Position numbers and translations under genes: made by a program. From positions 1 to 33,611 of IMG/VR virus record IMGVR_UViG_3300021964_000261: 33,611 bases of DNA; one strand, 5' to 3'. Positions within the stretch are counted from its first letter, which is position 1. The number at the start of each line of letters is the position of its first letter. This DNA is from a virus. Below, in pieces: positions 1 to 8,506 of the stretch. The notes under the pieces were generated by a model. The model was given only the letters and a program-made list of their open reading frames with translations, was not told the origin of the DNA and searched no databases.

Positions 1-681
1 TAAAGTACCTAGTCCTGTACCACCTCTTGCATATCCTAGTGTACCACTTGTTATCGAGGTTGCATCAATAGCGGCAACATTGAAAGTACCGTAAGCAATA
101 ATATCAACGGTGTCAGTGCCAGATGTGCCAATAGCAGTAGCGAATACCACAGAAGAACCAGAGGTAACAGTAACATCACTTCCATTAACCATCTTAATAC
201 CATTGAGATATACGTCAATATAACCTGCATCATAGAGTAAAGTGTTTCCATTATCATCTGTTCCAGTAATTGTTGTTGTTGAAGAACTTACAGAGTATTG
301 GAATCGTGCAGATGTACCATTAACTGATGAACCAGCATTTTGCCATCCAGAACTACCATACACTTTCATTATGTCATTAGTTGTATCGTAGTATAAATCA
401 CCAATATCTAGGGAAGTTGTTGGGTCTGTAGCGGCAATCCTATATCTATTAGCAAATGTATTTACATCTGTAATGTTTGTAGCGACAGTATTAATGTTTG
501 TAGTATTACCAGCTACTGTTGCTATGTTTGCTGTATCACCTGCAACAGTTGTAACGTTAGCACTAATACCTGCTACTGTACTTACATCTGAACTAATACC
601 AGCTACTGTTGTAACATTGGCAGAGATACCTGCAACTGTAGTAGTGTTTGCTGAGATTCCAGATACTGTAGAAACGTCAGA
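1..681. repeat. Imperfect terminal repeat, left copy
   Basis: Aligns without gaps to 32931-33611 with 25 mismatches (about 96% identity). Nineteen of the mismatches fall at the wobble position of the fibre reading frame, and only four amino acids change. This is the overlap that closes the map into a circle of about 32.93 kb. The differences look like natural strain variation rather than sequencing error. Confidence 0.95.
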
Positions 682-1560
682 ACTAATCCCTGCGACTGTT
701 GTTACGTTACCACTTATTCCAGCAACTGTAGTAATATCTGAAGTGATTGGTGCAAGTGTAGCTAATTCTGTACCAAGTGCGGCAACTGCTATTAAGTCAG
801 CAGAACTCACACCAGATAATGCAGTAATCTCTGTACTTAATCCAGCAACTGTAGTTACATTAGATGATATACCAGCTACTGTATTAACGTTAGCAATGTT
901 GGTAGCTACTGTATTTATGTTAGAGGCATTGGAAGCTACAGATGTTACGTTACTTGCTATACCTGCTACAGTAGTAACATTACTGCTGATACCTGATACT
1001 GTTGTTATATCACTGGCTATTGCGGCTAGAGCATCTATGTTTGTAGTTGTAGAACCTAACTCTAATGATGTACCATTACTATCATACTTCAATACTCTAT
1101 TAGCATTGTTTGCTACTGTTGTATCATAAGGGAAATATAATGGTCCTGACGTACCAGAACCTGTAACTGTTCTACCTGTTGAAGGTTTTAATTGTATAGA
1201 CCTATCTGTAATCTCTTTGATTTGTTGCTGTCTAATTAATGTATTATCAAACTCTGTCTCAAGAGTTGTTGGTTGGTTGACTTGTCCTACTTGGAATACT
1301 GTTGTTCTGGATAGAGGCTGGTCTCCAATAATAGTAATCAATTCACCAGATGTAGTAGCTGTAGTAAAGGTAACGCTACCTGTACCATCAGCATTCAGAG
1401 AAACTGTATAATGTGTAGTCTCTGTTTTCTCTGTGTCATTTATATACACCAACAATTCAGATGAAGCATTCACCTGGAATGTAAAGCTAAAAGGACCTGT
1501 TTGTCCTGTTGATGTATACTGGACACGCCTCGCTACATCATTGATGTCGAATGTCGCCAT
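1..1560 (-). CDS. T7 gp17-like tail fibre, N-terminal part (runs off left edge)
   Basis: The reading frame starts at an ATG at 1558-1560, behind a strong GGAGGAGG ribosome site, and stays open for 520 codons to the window edge. The first ~150 residues (beginning MATFDINDVARRVQYTSTG) resemble the N-terminal domain with which T7 gp17 fibres attach to the tail. Residues ~180-370 are about 16 imperfect decapeptide repeats of the type VTTVAGISSN. A short stretch with SSGWQNAG at ~400 follows, then a region like other marine phage fibres. The gene lies directly downstream of the gp16-like internal virion gene, as in T7. Because bases 1-681 repeat at the right edge, the remainder of the gene is the 31599-33611 frame. 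Joining the two at 1|32930 keeps the frame and gives about 963 residues. Role: adsorption and receptor recognition. Confidence 0.88.
   Translation of the reverse strand, partial: MATFDINDVARRVQYTSTGQTGPFSFTFQVNASSELLVYINDTEKTETTHYTVSLNADGTGSVTFTTATTSGELITIIGDQPLSRTTVFQVGQVNQPTTLETEFDNTLIRQQQIKEITDRSIQLKPSTGRTVTGSGTSGPLYFPYDTTVANNANRVLKYDSNGTSLELGSTTTNIDALAAIASDITTVSGISSNVTTVAGIASNVTSVASNASNINTVATNIANVNTVAGISSNVTTVAGLSTEITALSGVSSADLIAVAALGTELATLAPITSDITTVAGISGNVTTVAGISSDVSTVSGISANTTTVAGISANVTTVAGISSDVSTVAGISANVTTVAGDTANIATVAGNTTNINTVATNITDVNTFANRYRIAATDPTTSLDIGDLYYDTTNDIMKVYGSSGWQNAGSSVNGTSARFQYSVSSSTTTITGTDDNGNTLLYDAGYIDVYLNGIKMVNGSDVTVTSGSSVVFATAIGTSGTDTVDIIAYGTFNVAAIDATSITSGTLGYARGGTGLGTL
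450..1035 (-). repeat. Codon-phased 30-bp repeats encoding fibre decapeptides
   Basis: Successive 30-base units encode about 16 decapeptides of the pattern (V/I)-T-T-V-A-G-I-S-S-N, interrupted once by a degenerate stretch at about 760-850. Repeats of this kind form elongated trimeric shaft segments in phage fibres. They stay in frame and vary mostly at third codon positions, so they are selected as protein. Confidence 0.85.
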
Positions 1561-1610
1561 TGCCTCCTCCGAATATTGATTTGTATTGTATCATAATTTA
1601 CTGTAACTTT

Positions 1611-4600
1611 CTATCGTTTTTCAGCCTGTTCTAGCATCATAGCTTTATTTGCAAAGCTAGGAATTGACATAAAATATTCTTTAGTGTTGTCCATATATTG
1701 TCTTAATACCCAATCCAACTCTTTGGTTTGTGTGTAATCTCCTTCCAAAGGCAAACTACGGAACACATTAGATGTTTTAGAATCACCTATTGTAAGCTCA
1801 TCAACAGCATCCCACAGTGGCATAGCACCTTTGTCTGGGAACATAAGTTCACCATTCCTATCTCTTAACTCAATAGGTTGATTGGTAAAATACTTTTGCA
1901 CCTGGTATCTTTCGGCTTGGTTTAATTTTACTCTACCAAAATCTTCACCCAAATCTAAATACGCCATTCCTGTATCTGGTATCTCAATGCCATTTTGAGC
2001 AAGGTAATTTACAGACTCTCTATTGTTAACACTGACATGAGCTTTTTGATCTTCAAACAATCCTATTGGTAGATCTTTGTTTTTCTCATTGCCAAAGTTA
2101 TCAAGGCTAGGAACGTTTGGCTCTACTCCTGGTAAGGTGTCTATAACAAATCTCCAATCATTTTGTTTCTTTTGGATAATGTTGTTCATAATATATTTAG
2201 TGGCATCAAATCTACCTCCCTGGCTAATAGATTCTGGTGTGGTAGCTCTTGACACAGGATCAAATATATCAGACACGAATCGTGCTGTTGATGGATTAGC
2301 TCCCATATTAGTAGTCAAAGCATCCCCATATTTCAATACTCCTTCAGCAACCACAGAAGAAACTTTATCTAATAAGACATCATCTGTTGTTTCTGGATCA
2401 GAGTTGTTAAATACATTTAAGACTCTTAATACATCTTCATGCAAATCAAATATCGTATCTACTGTCATAAATTCAAATAGACCAGTAGCAGTTGCGGATA
2501 TTAAATCAGGTGTGTCCGTTAAATCTAAATCCATGTTATTAATTTTTTTAGCTACTTCAGCAAAGACATGGATAGGGTACTTAATGCCCTCTAAGGTTTC
2601 CGTTCCTATAGATTTGAACCTGTCGTTCTTGTTTTTGCGGAAATTGATGGACCATTCAGAAATTCCATTTGCCTCATAGTAACTGCTTTCTTGTTCATTA
2701 CTAGCGGCATTTGCAATACAAAACAGCTGGTCAGGATTTTCTGGATTACAATAACTGTCCATTAAAGAGTATGCTACTAGACCCCCTAATATTTGCTTAG
2801 TAATAATATCTTCGGCTAAATCCCCACCCTCCATTAACTGCTGGGTTCTCCTAGAGGACATAACAAATGCACCAGGTATGTAGTCTTTACCACCAGCCAT
2901 AGAATTAATCATAATCCTAGGTAATGGGATATGAGTTTTTAACAATAGATTATCTACATACTTATAACCAGCGGCAACAAATCGTTCTATAGCGTTCCCA
3001 TCCTTAACTATTTTATTTGTTAATGTAACATCTCTGCCAATATCTATTGCCTTGTCTAAGTACTTTGAAGGCTCTGACATAACACTTACTAATTTATTTA
3101 TGTATTGTTGGTAATCACCCGTCTCTTCAAAAACTTTTTGTGCTTCTTTATAAGCATCTGTTAACAGTTCCTTTGCTACAGTTAAGGTCTTAACGCTATC
3201 ATCTAATCCCCCTAAAGCATAAAATCCTACTTTTGGCAATTTGCTGGTTGCAAATGCTGTTTTGTTCATTCCTTTATCGGAAAGGAAATCACCAATATCT
3301 TTATAAACATCCAGGGTGTTGTACATACCTTTTTTAGTTCCAGAATCCAAACTGTCGTTTCTTTTTGCTACCGCTAAAGCATTTCTAATAGCAATAGGGA
3401 ATACTTCGTTCATAGCAACAGTACCAATCCAAGCATCCATAAATTCACTATTTTGCCATTTTTCTCCACTCAGAATGTGATGAGACCAATTCGCACCAAT
3501 GCCCATAGGGTCGTATGGACCTACACTCTCTGGTAATCCACCAGCTTTTCTAGTTAATCTACCAGTAAGATTATTAACTGCCATTACTCCTGGTTGCACT
3601 ACCTCTCTTAGCAAAGGACCAGATACTCCAGCACTAATTGGTTTCTTGATATAATACAATCCTTTTTGTCCTAACATACTTTTTGCCGCCTTATACCACG
3701 TTTTTGGGTTTGCTAGTAGAGATGCAGTGTATCCGTTTTTTAGCCATTCATTAAATGGTAACTTTCCGTCTTTGGTTCTAGTTGTCATCCATTTTTTAAA
3801 GCCTGATAAAAAAACATCTCTTCCATCATCATGTAGTCTAGTGTAATGTTTTGCAAAATCCTGTACATTATTGGCATCAAATTCAGCGTATAAATTAGAT
3901 AGCTCTGTAGCATATTTTGTCGCAATAGCATCTGCTTCAGCTATCGTTTCAGCTTCTGATTTCCTCATACCAGACAATGCCTTCACAGCATTTGCTAATC
4001 GACTAGACCTACCTTCAGACATAGACAAACCACCAAAACCTCTACCATGTGCTACACCTGGCATAAAATTTTCAGTTGCTAAAACAGTAGATGCCAGTTT
4101 TAATTCTGTTTCTTGTGGTGTTAAGCCTTTGTCAGCCTTTCCATTAACCACTAACTTAGATAATCTTTTAACTTCCTCATTAATAGAATGATATAGATAT
4201 ATACCTTTGTTTGCATAAGATGGGTTTGGAAAATTTCCTAGATCAGCTACTTTGGGATCATTGTTAGCCGCCCATTTAAATAAGTCTGTCCATCCAGATT
4301 GACTGGAAAGGCTTAGTAGTTCGTCTTGAGTGTATATAATCTCATCATCACCAGCACTAATAAATTTACCTAACGCTTCGTAAGATTGATTAACCCATTT
4401 TTGATACAATGCTGGAGTATTTACCTCCATAACATCAAATCGGAAAGGTGCAAAGGATGCGGCAACTTTTGAATCAAATCCTAAATCTGCATTATAAGCA
4501 ATATCGCCTTGTTTATTGACGGATACTGTAAAGTCAGGATCCACGCCATATTTAGGATCAGCCATGCCTTCTCTCATAGCTATAGCTTTCCTTTTTTCTC

Positions 4601-4952
4601 TAACAATAGCTTCTAAGACACCAGCTAGTTTTTCTGTTCCCTCTTCATCTAATTCAAGATTGGCAAACTTAACAAGTTTCTCCTTGCCTTTTTCTGCTAA
4701 TTCGTTAATAGCTCTATCAGTAAAGATAAATTTACCATTGGTAGGGTGAAAAATATCTTCTTCTCTAACGTTCTTGGTGCTGTTGACCATTATCTTTTTT
4801 TCTTTGGTGCTTAGTTTCTCTCCCCTAACTATCTTCTCTACCAAAGGTTTTACTTCATCAGGAGCCTTAGCCAACAAATCTTCTAAGTCTGCATCTTTGA
4901 GACGTTTAGCTCCTGTAATACCAATCTTTAATAATCTATTGAACCACTCCAT
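1611..4952 (-). CDS. Large internal virion protein (T7 gp16-like by position)
   Basis: A protein of 1113 residues, the longest in the genome, in the slot occupied by T7 gp16 (1318 residues), just before the fibre gene. In T7 that protein is ejected into the host and helps build the DNA-entry channel. I could not see the soluble lytic transglycosylase motif that T7 gp16 carries at its N-terminus, so the call rests on size, position and lysine/glutamate-rich helical character. The region around residues 755-770 is moderately hydrophobic (KQILGGLVAYSLM). The start ATG overlaps the upstream stop as TAATG, indicating translational coupling. It might combine with the 272-residue product upstream to do the job of one gp16. 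Confidence 0.7.
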   Translation of the reverse strand: MEWFNRLLKIGITGAKRLKDADLEDLLAKAPDEVKPLVEKIVRGEKLSTKEKKIMVNSTKNVREEDIFHPTNGKFIFTDRAINELAEKGKEKLVKFANLELDEEGTEKLAGVLEAIVREKRKAIAMREGMADPKYGVDPDFTVSVNKQGDIAYNADLGFDSKVAASFAPFRFDVMEVNTPALYQKWVNQSYEALGKFISAGDDEIIYTQDELLSLSSQSGWTDLFKWAANNDPKVADLGNFPNPSYANKGIYLYHSINEEVKRLSKLVVNGKADKGLTPQETELKLASTVLATENFMPGVAHGRGFGGLSMSEGRSSRLANAVKALSGMRKSEAETIAEADAIATKYATELSNLYAEFDANNVQDFAKHYTRLHDDGRDVFLSGFKKWMTTRTKDGKLPFNEWLKNGYTASLLANPKTWYKAAKSMLGQKGLYYIKKPISAGVSGPLLREVVQPGVMAVNNLTGRLTRKAGGLPESVGPYDPMGIGANWSHHILSGEKWQNSEFMDAWIGTVAMNEVFPIAIRNALAVAKRNDSLDSGTKKGMYNTLDVYKDIGDFLSDKGMNKTAFATSKLPKVGFYALGGLDDSVKTLTVAKELLTDAYKEAQKVFEETGDYQQYINKLVSVMSEPSKYLDKAIDIGRDVTLTNKIVKDGNAIERFVAAGYKYVDNLLLKTHIPLPRIMINSMAGGKDYIPGAFVMSSRRTQQLMEGGDLAEDIITKQILGGLVAYSLMDSYCNPENPDQLFCIANAASNEQESSYYEANGISEWSINFRKNKNDRFKSIGTETLEGIKYPIHVFAEVAKKINNMDLDLTDTPDLISATATGLFEFMTVDTIFDLHEDVLRVLNVFNNSDPETTDDVLLDKVSSVVAEGVLKYGDALTTNMGANPSTARFVSDIFDPVSRATTPESISQGGRFDATKYIMNNIIQKKQNDWRFVIDTLPGVEPNVPSLDNFGNEKNKDLPIGLFEDQKAHVSVNNRESVNYLAQNGIEIPDTGMAYLDLGEDFGRVKLNQAERYQVQKYFTNQPIELRDRNGELMFPDKGAMPLWDAVDELTIGDSKTSNVFRSLPLEGDYTQTKELDWVLRQYMDNTKEYFMSIPSFANKAMMLEQAEKR

Positions 4953-5770
4953 TACTGATCTCCTTTTTCCCCAAGCATTTCCATTCTTATGGTTTTTGCA
5001 TTGTTAGGATTTTTAAACAAATGTCTTAGTGTTTTGAAACCATAATAACCCAATCCCAATACACCTAAAGGAATACTGTTGCCTGTTGTATCTTTTAACA
5101 CTTGGTGCAAGAAACTTTCATCCTGGTCGCTTTTTGCCCACTCAACACCTCTTTTCACAAATGTCCTAGTCCAATTATCTTCGGCTTTAGGATCTAAGTC
5201 GTATCCTTCAGATAGTACTTCTACAATGTTATCTTCTCCTTTTTGTGTAAACACAGCGTTCTCTGAAGTAAGAGCCGCAATAGTAGAGATAAACTTACCC
5301 AAGCCTTTAGCTTTAGCAAACGAATAAACTCCAGGGTACACACTCATATTAGTTAAAAATCTAGCAAAACCACCACCAGTTCCTAGGCTATCGTCTGGTA
5401 TAAGCTCATCAAGTTTATGTAAAACAGACCTGTCTTTTGTGTAATCATCTATATACTTAAATCCTGTGTCATCATTATACATCATATCTATGGCTTGTAT
5501 AAAAGTTGTTGGTGTTTCTGTTACCTCACCTACAATTTCTTCTGCTGTTTGGGCAATGTCTATAGCTCCCTTGGCAACCCCTAGTGCCGCCTGTTTTGGA
5601 GCATCTTCCAGAATAATACGACCTGGGACAGTTCTAGCATAGCTTGTGAAGAAATCTTTAATCCCATAGTTTTTAATTTCAGGATTTAAGTTCTCTGGAG
5701 AGAATTGTTCAACTACCCTGTTTTTAATCTCGTCATAACGATAGGTGTATTTGCCTGGTGCTTTGGTCAT
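4952..5770 (-). CDS. Putative internal virion protein, 272 aa
   Basis: Lies between the gp15-like and gp16-like genes, with a 4-base ATGA overlap upstream and a 1-base TAATG overlap downstream, so it is co-translated with both. T7 has no separate gene here. The sequence has a hydrophobic, glycine-rich C-terminal stretch around residues 228-245 (SIPLGVLGLGYYGF) that could insert in or cross a membrane. The middle is alpha-helical with little repeat character. The context suggests a core or ejection protein, possibly a split-off piece of a gp16-type protein. No catalytic motif was recognised. Confidence 0.65.
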   Translation of the reverse strand: MTKAPGKYTYRYDEIKNRVVEQFSPENLNPEIKNYGIKDFFTSYARTVPGRIILEDAPKQAALGVAKGAIDIAQTAEEIVGEVTETPTTFIQAIDMMYNDDTGFKYIDDYTKDRSVLHKLDELIPDDSLGTGGGFARFLTNMSVYPGVYSFAKAKGLGKFISTIAALTSENAVFTQKGEDNIVEVLSEGYDLDPKAEDNWTRTFVKRGVEWAKSDQDESFLHQVLKDTTGNSIPLGVLGLGYYGFKTLRHLFKNPNNAKTIRMEMLGEKGDQ

Positions 5771-8010
5771 TTTCGTAGCTCTACTTTAATTGTTTCTATA
5801 TCATTTAACATACGTTGTAACTCTGGAATAACAACATCTGCTTGTCCCTCAAATTGTGATAAGTTTAGTCCTTCTATGATATCGGTTAATTGTACCCTAT
5901 TATCTGTTAATTCTAAATCTATAGCGACGGCAAACTCTGCATCTATATTACCCCAATTATCAATAGCGTTATTGATTTTGGTTTCTAGGTCATTGATTAA
6001 TTTGTATGACTGTTGTGGATCTTTAGAACTTAACAGAGCCTCCATATCATCTCTAGTTACCAACAAATCATTAAAGTTGTACGCCCTTGGTTCTATACCC
6101 ACTCCTGTATAATTAAATACTATTTGCGAACTATAATCCACATTGTTTGCTCTTTGGAAAGCAAGATTCTTTTTGTTTGCTAAGGAATATTGCGTAAATG
6201 CTGGAGTTATCTCACTATCATAAGTCTCTCCTAACACTTCTTCATAAGTATAATAAGGTAACTTCACAATATTAGTTTTCATCCATGAGACAGAATCAAA
6301 AGGTTGATCGTTTTTCCTAGCAATTTTTTGGTCGTTCAAGAACTCTGCCATCATCCTATCCATAGCATTGTGGGTAGACACTAGTCCAGAATCTTCTACC
6401 ATTTTATATATGTCTCTATTTTTAAAATCTGGGACATTGTGATTAGCAATAATAGATTGCATTTCAAAAGGTACATAAGGAAAGATCGTGTCGTAAAAAT
6501 CTGCTTTCTTCTTGTTGATACTACTTAGATTTAACTTCATGATACTGTTTAGTGTTGTGTTGCTAAAGTCAATCATAGCATTTGGCTCAAAAGCCCCCTG
6601 TCTAAATTCTATTCCTGTTTCACGTTGCAGTTTATCTACAGATATAGGCTCACCTGATTTTACCAGCTCATATAATCTTTCTTGAGCCAACTCACTATCA
6701 TCAGCATCGCTCAAGGCTAATTCCATAGTAGATAATAAATTCTTATGACTGTCTATATTCCCACTTATTCTATTGTTTATCTCAAGTTGTGTATCAACTT
6801 TTGTTTCTAAATTAAGAGGAACACCTGCCAAGATTTCATACTGTTCTGCAACTTGCTGATAGCTTTCTATATCATTAGCAAAAATATACTCCAAACCATC
6901 ACTCTCTAACTCTTTTAATTGTAGGTCGAGTTCTTCTTGTTTTAGTTTTTCAATTTTATTCTCTGTGTCATTGTCATAAATAGGTGATAACAACAGTTTG
7001 CTTAGTCTTTCTTTAGAAATAGTAGGGTTATCTCCTAAAGCATCTTCAATGATGTTGTATATCATTTGCCCTCTAGTAGCTAACTTGTTGTTCTTATCCG
7101 CATAAGCGTCATCCCCCTCTGGATTATTCCTTGCGATTATTTTATCAAACAATGGTATAAGGCTATCTAAATCTTCTGACACGATTGCTTTATTAATAGC
7201 CTCTAAGTCATCTGCGACTAAATACTGTTGTATCTCTAGCATTGAATCACGAATACTATTGACAAACTGTTTCTGAGCATTGCCCTTTAGGTTAGTAATA
7301 TCACTTCTCTCTAACTCTAACGGACCAACTTGACTATCTATATTATCAAGAACAGACTGCAAACTTTCCAAAGGGGTGCTAATAGTAAAATCACTTAGTG
7401 GTTTTTCTGGATCTAATTGTAAATATAAATCTGCTTTTTTAATAGTTCTTTGTGTTGTTAGATAATCCTCATTATACTTTGCAAATTTAGACGCTACTGT
7501 CTCGCCAGCCTTTGCATTAAATGATGTGGCAAGCCCTGCATCAAGCTCTAACAGTGAGTCAACAGTCCCATCTTTAATAGCCTTTAGAGACTTATAGAAC
7601 TCTTCAGGTGTTTCTTGGTTCCCCCTAGCGGTGTCGTATGTGTTATTAATTTGAGTATTAAATGAGCTGTTAATGTTGGATAAGATTGTACTCAATCCAA
7701 CTTCTCTTGTTTTTCTAAAATAAGCATTTCCTCTTGGACTACCGATCATTTTGTTTAGTTCGTCGGTTGTCATGCCTTGCAAGGATTCTAAATTTAAATT
7801 AGACACTTCAGGGTCAGTAATCATATTTCTCATTGCCCTGTTCTCTGCCTCAGCAGTTCCAGCTTTAATTGCAAAATCTGTAACAGTATTCAATCTCCTT
7901 TCTAAGTCAGAGAATACACCAGCCTGTGCTTTATATTGAGGAAAATCAACATTAGGTATGCCGACCATTCCTACTCTACCTGATTGATATGCGGTTCTTC
8001 TCGGTGGCAT
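5767..8010 (-). CDS. Internal virion protein (T7 gp15-like by position and size)
   Basis: At 747 residues it is the same length as T7 gp15, and it sits between the gp14-like gene and the gp16-like pair. The N-terminus (MPPRRTAYQSGRVGMVGIP) is basic; the rest is a long, mostly helical, Asn/Asp/Leu-rich chain with no membrane segment that I can see. T7 gp15 is a core protein ejected with the DNA that forms the periplasmic tube, and the same role is inferred here. It starts one base after the upstream gene ends and overlaps the next start by ATGA. I identify it by context rather than by strong sequence memory. Confidence 0.7.
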   Translation of the reverse strand: MPPRRTAYQSGRVGMVGIPNVDFPQYKAQAGVFSDLERRLNTVTDFAIKAGTAEAENRAMRNMITDPEVSNLNLESLQGMTTDELNKMIGSPRGNAYFRKTREVGLSTILSNINSSFNTQINNTYDTARGNQETPEEFYKSLKAIKDGTVDSLLELDAGLATSFNAKAGETVASKFAKYNEDYLTTQRTIKKADLYLQLDPEKPLSDFTISTPLESLQSVLDNIDSQVGPLELERSDITNLKGNAQKQFVNSIRDSMLEIQQYLVADDLEAINKAIVSEDLDSLIPLFDKIIARNNPEGDDAYADKNNKLATRGQMIYNIIEDALGDNPTISKERLSKLLLSPIYDNDTENKIEKLKQEELDLQLKELESDGLEYIFANDIESYQQVAEQYEILAGVPLNLETKVDTQLEINNRISGNIDSHKNLLSTMELALSDADDSELAQERLYELVKSGEPISVDKLQRETGIEFRQGAFEPNAMIDFSNTTLNSIMKLNLSSINKKKADFYDTIFPYVPFEMQSIIANHNVPDFKNRDIYKMVEDSGLVSTHNAMDRMMAEFLNDQKIARKNDQPFDSVSWMKTNIVKLPYYTYEEVLGETYDSEITPAFTQYSLANKKNLAFQRANNVDYSSQIVFNYTGVGIEPRAYNFNDLLVTRDDMEALLSSKDPQQSYKLINDLETKINNAIDNWGNIDAEFAVAIDLELTDNRVQLTDIIEGLNLSQFEGQADVVIPELQRMLNDIETIKVELRK

Positions 8011-8011
8011 C

Positions 8012-8506
8012 TTACCCCTCCTTCTTCGGTGGCGTTACACCGAATCCACTGTATAAACCGCCTTGATAAGCATTGGTAATGTTTGTACCAAATCCAGATA
8101 ATGCACCTATCAGACCACCTGTCATTTGTGTTTGACCTGCTTGTTGTAGGTTAGCGTACTCTAATGCTCCCATGTTTGCTAATATCTCTTCATTAAATGT
8201 AGCAAGGTTGAAATCCTCTACACCACCTCGCAATGACACAGATTGTTGTAATAATGCAGAACCTTCTGTAGCTAATATACCACCTGCCGCCGCTTGTGCT
8301 AATGCAGAACCTAAAGCTCTGTTGGTTTCTTTTAATACCCTAACACCCTGTTCTTTAGCCTCTACTCTTTTCTGTGAATATTGTAATCGTGATATGTCAG
8401 CTTGTGCATCATAATATGCTTTCATAGCCGCCGCTTGTTGGTAGCTCATAAAAGCCTGACCAATGGATGAAGCTACTGACAATACACTAAAAAATGAACT
8501 AAACAT
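8012..8506 (-). CDS. Internal virion protein (T7 gp14-like)
   Basis: A protein of 164 residues (T7 gp14 has 196). It begins with a hydrophobic segment (FFSVLSVASSIGQAFMSYQ), followed by an alanine/glutamine-rich helix with basic residues and then a glycine-rich C-terminal third (GGLIGALSGFGTNIT). This N-terminal hydrophobic plus Ala-rich helix layout is typical of gp14-type proteins, which form the outer-membrane pore on ejection. It directly follows tail tube B, with its start next to that gene's stop, as in T7-like phages. Confidence 0.75.
   Translation of the reverse strand: MFSSFFSVLSVASSIGQAFMSYQQAAAMKAYYDAQADISRLQYSQKRVEAKEQGVRVLKETNRALGSALAQAAAGGILATEGSALLQQSVSLRGGVEDFNLATFNEEILANMGALEYANLQQAGQTQMTGGLIGALSGFGTNITNAYQGGLYSGFGVTPPKKEG

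Noticed and set aside
1-681. Reading the end repeats as the exact terminal redundancy of a T7-type linear genome
   Set aside because: T7-type direct terminal repeats are identical within a molecule and usually lie outside genes; these differ at 25 sites and lie inside the fibre gene, so they mark contig overlap or strain mixture instead.
450-1035. Regular 30-bp repeats that could be taken for a CRISPR array
   Set aside because: The units are contiguous, have no unique spacers, remain in the fibre reading frame and vary mainly at third codon positions; they encode decapeptide repeats.
473-1129. 218-codon plus-strand frame opposite the fibre gene
   Set aside because: It is the mirror of the codon-phased fibre repeats, has no ribosome site or promoter, and its repetitive product simply reflects the antisense of the repeat.
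2077-2679. 200-codon plus-strand frame inside the 1113-residue gene
   Set aside because: It runs antisense to a well-supported, overlap-coupled virion gene and has no upstream signals or recognisable domain.
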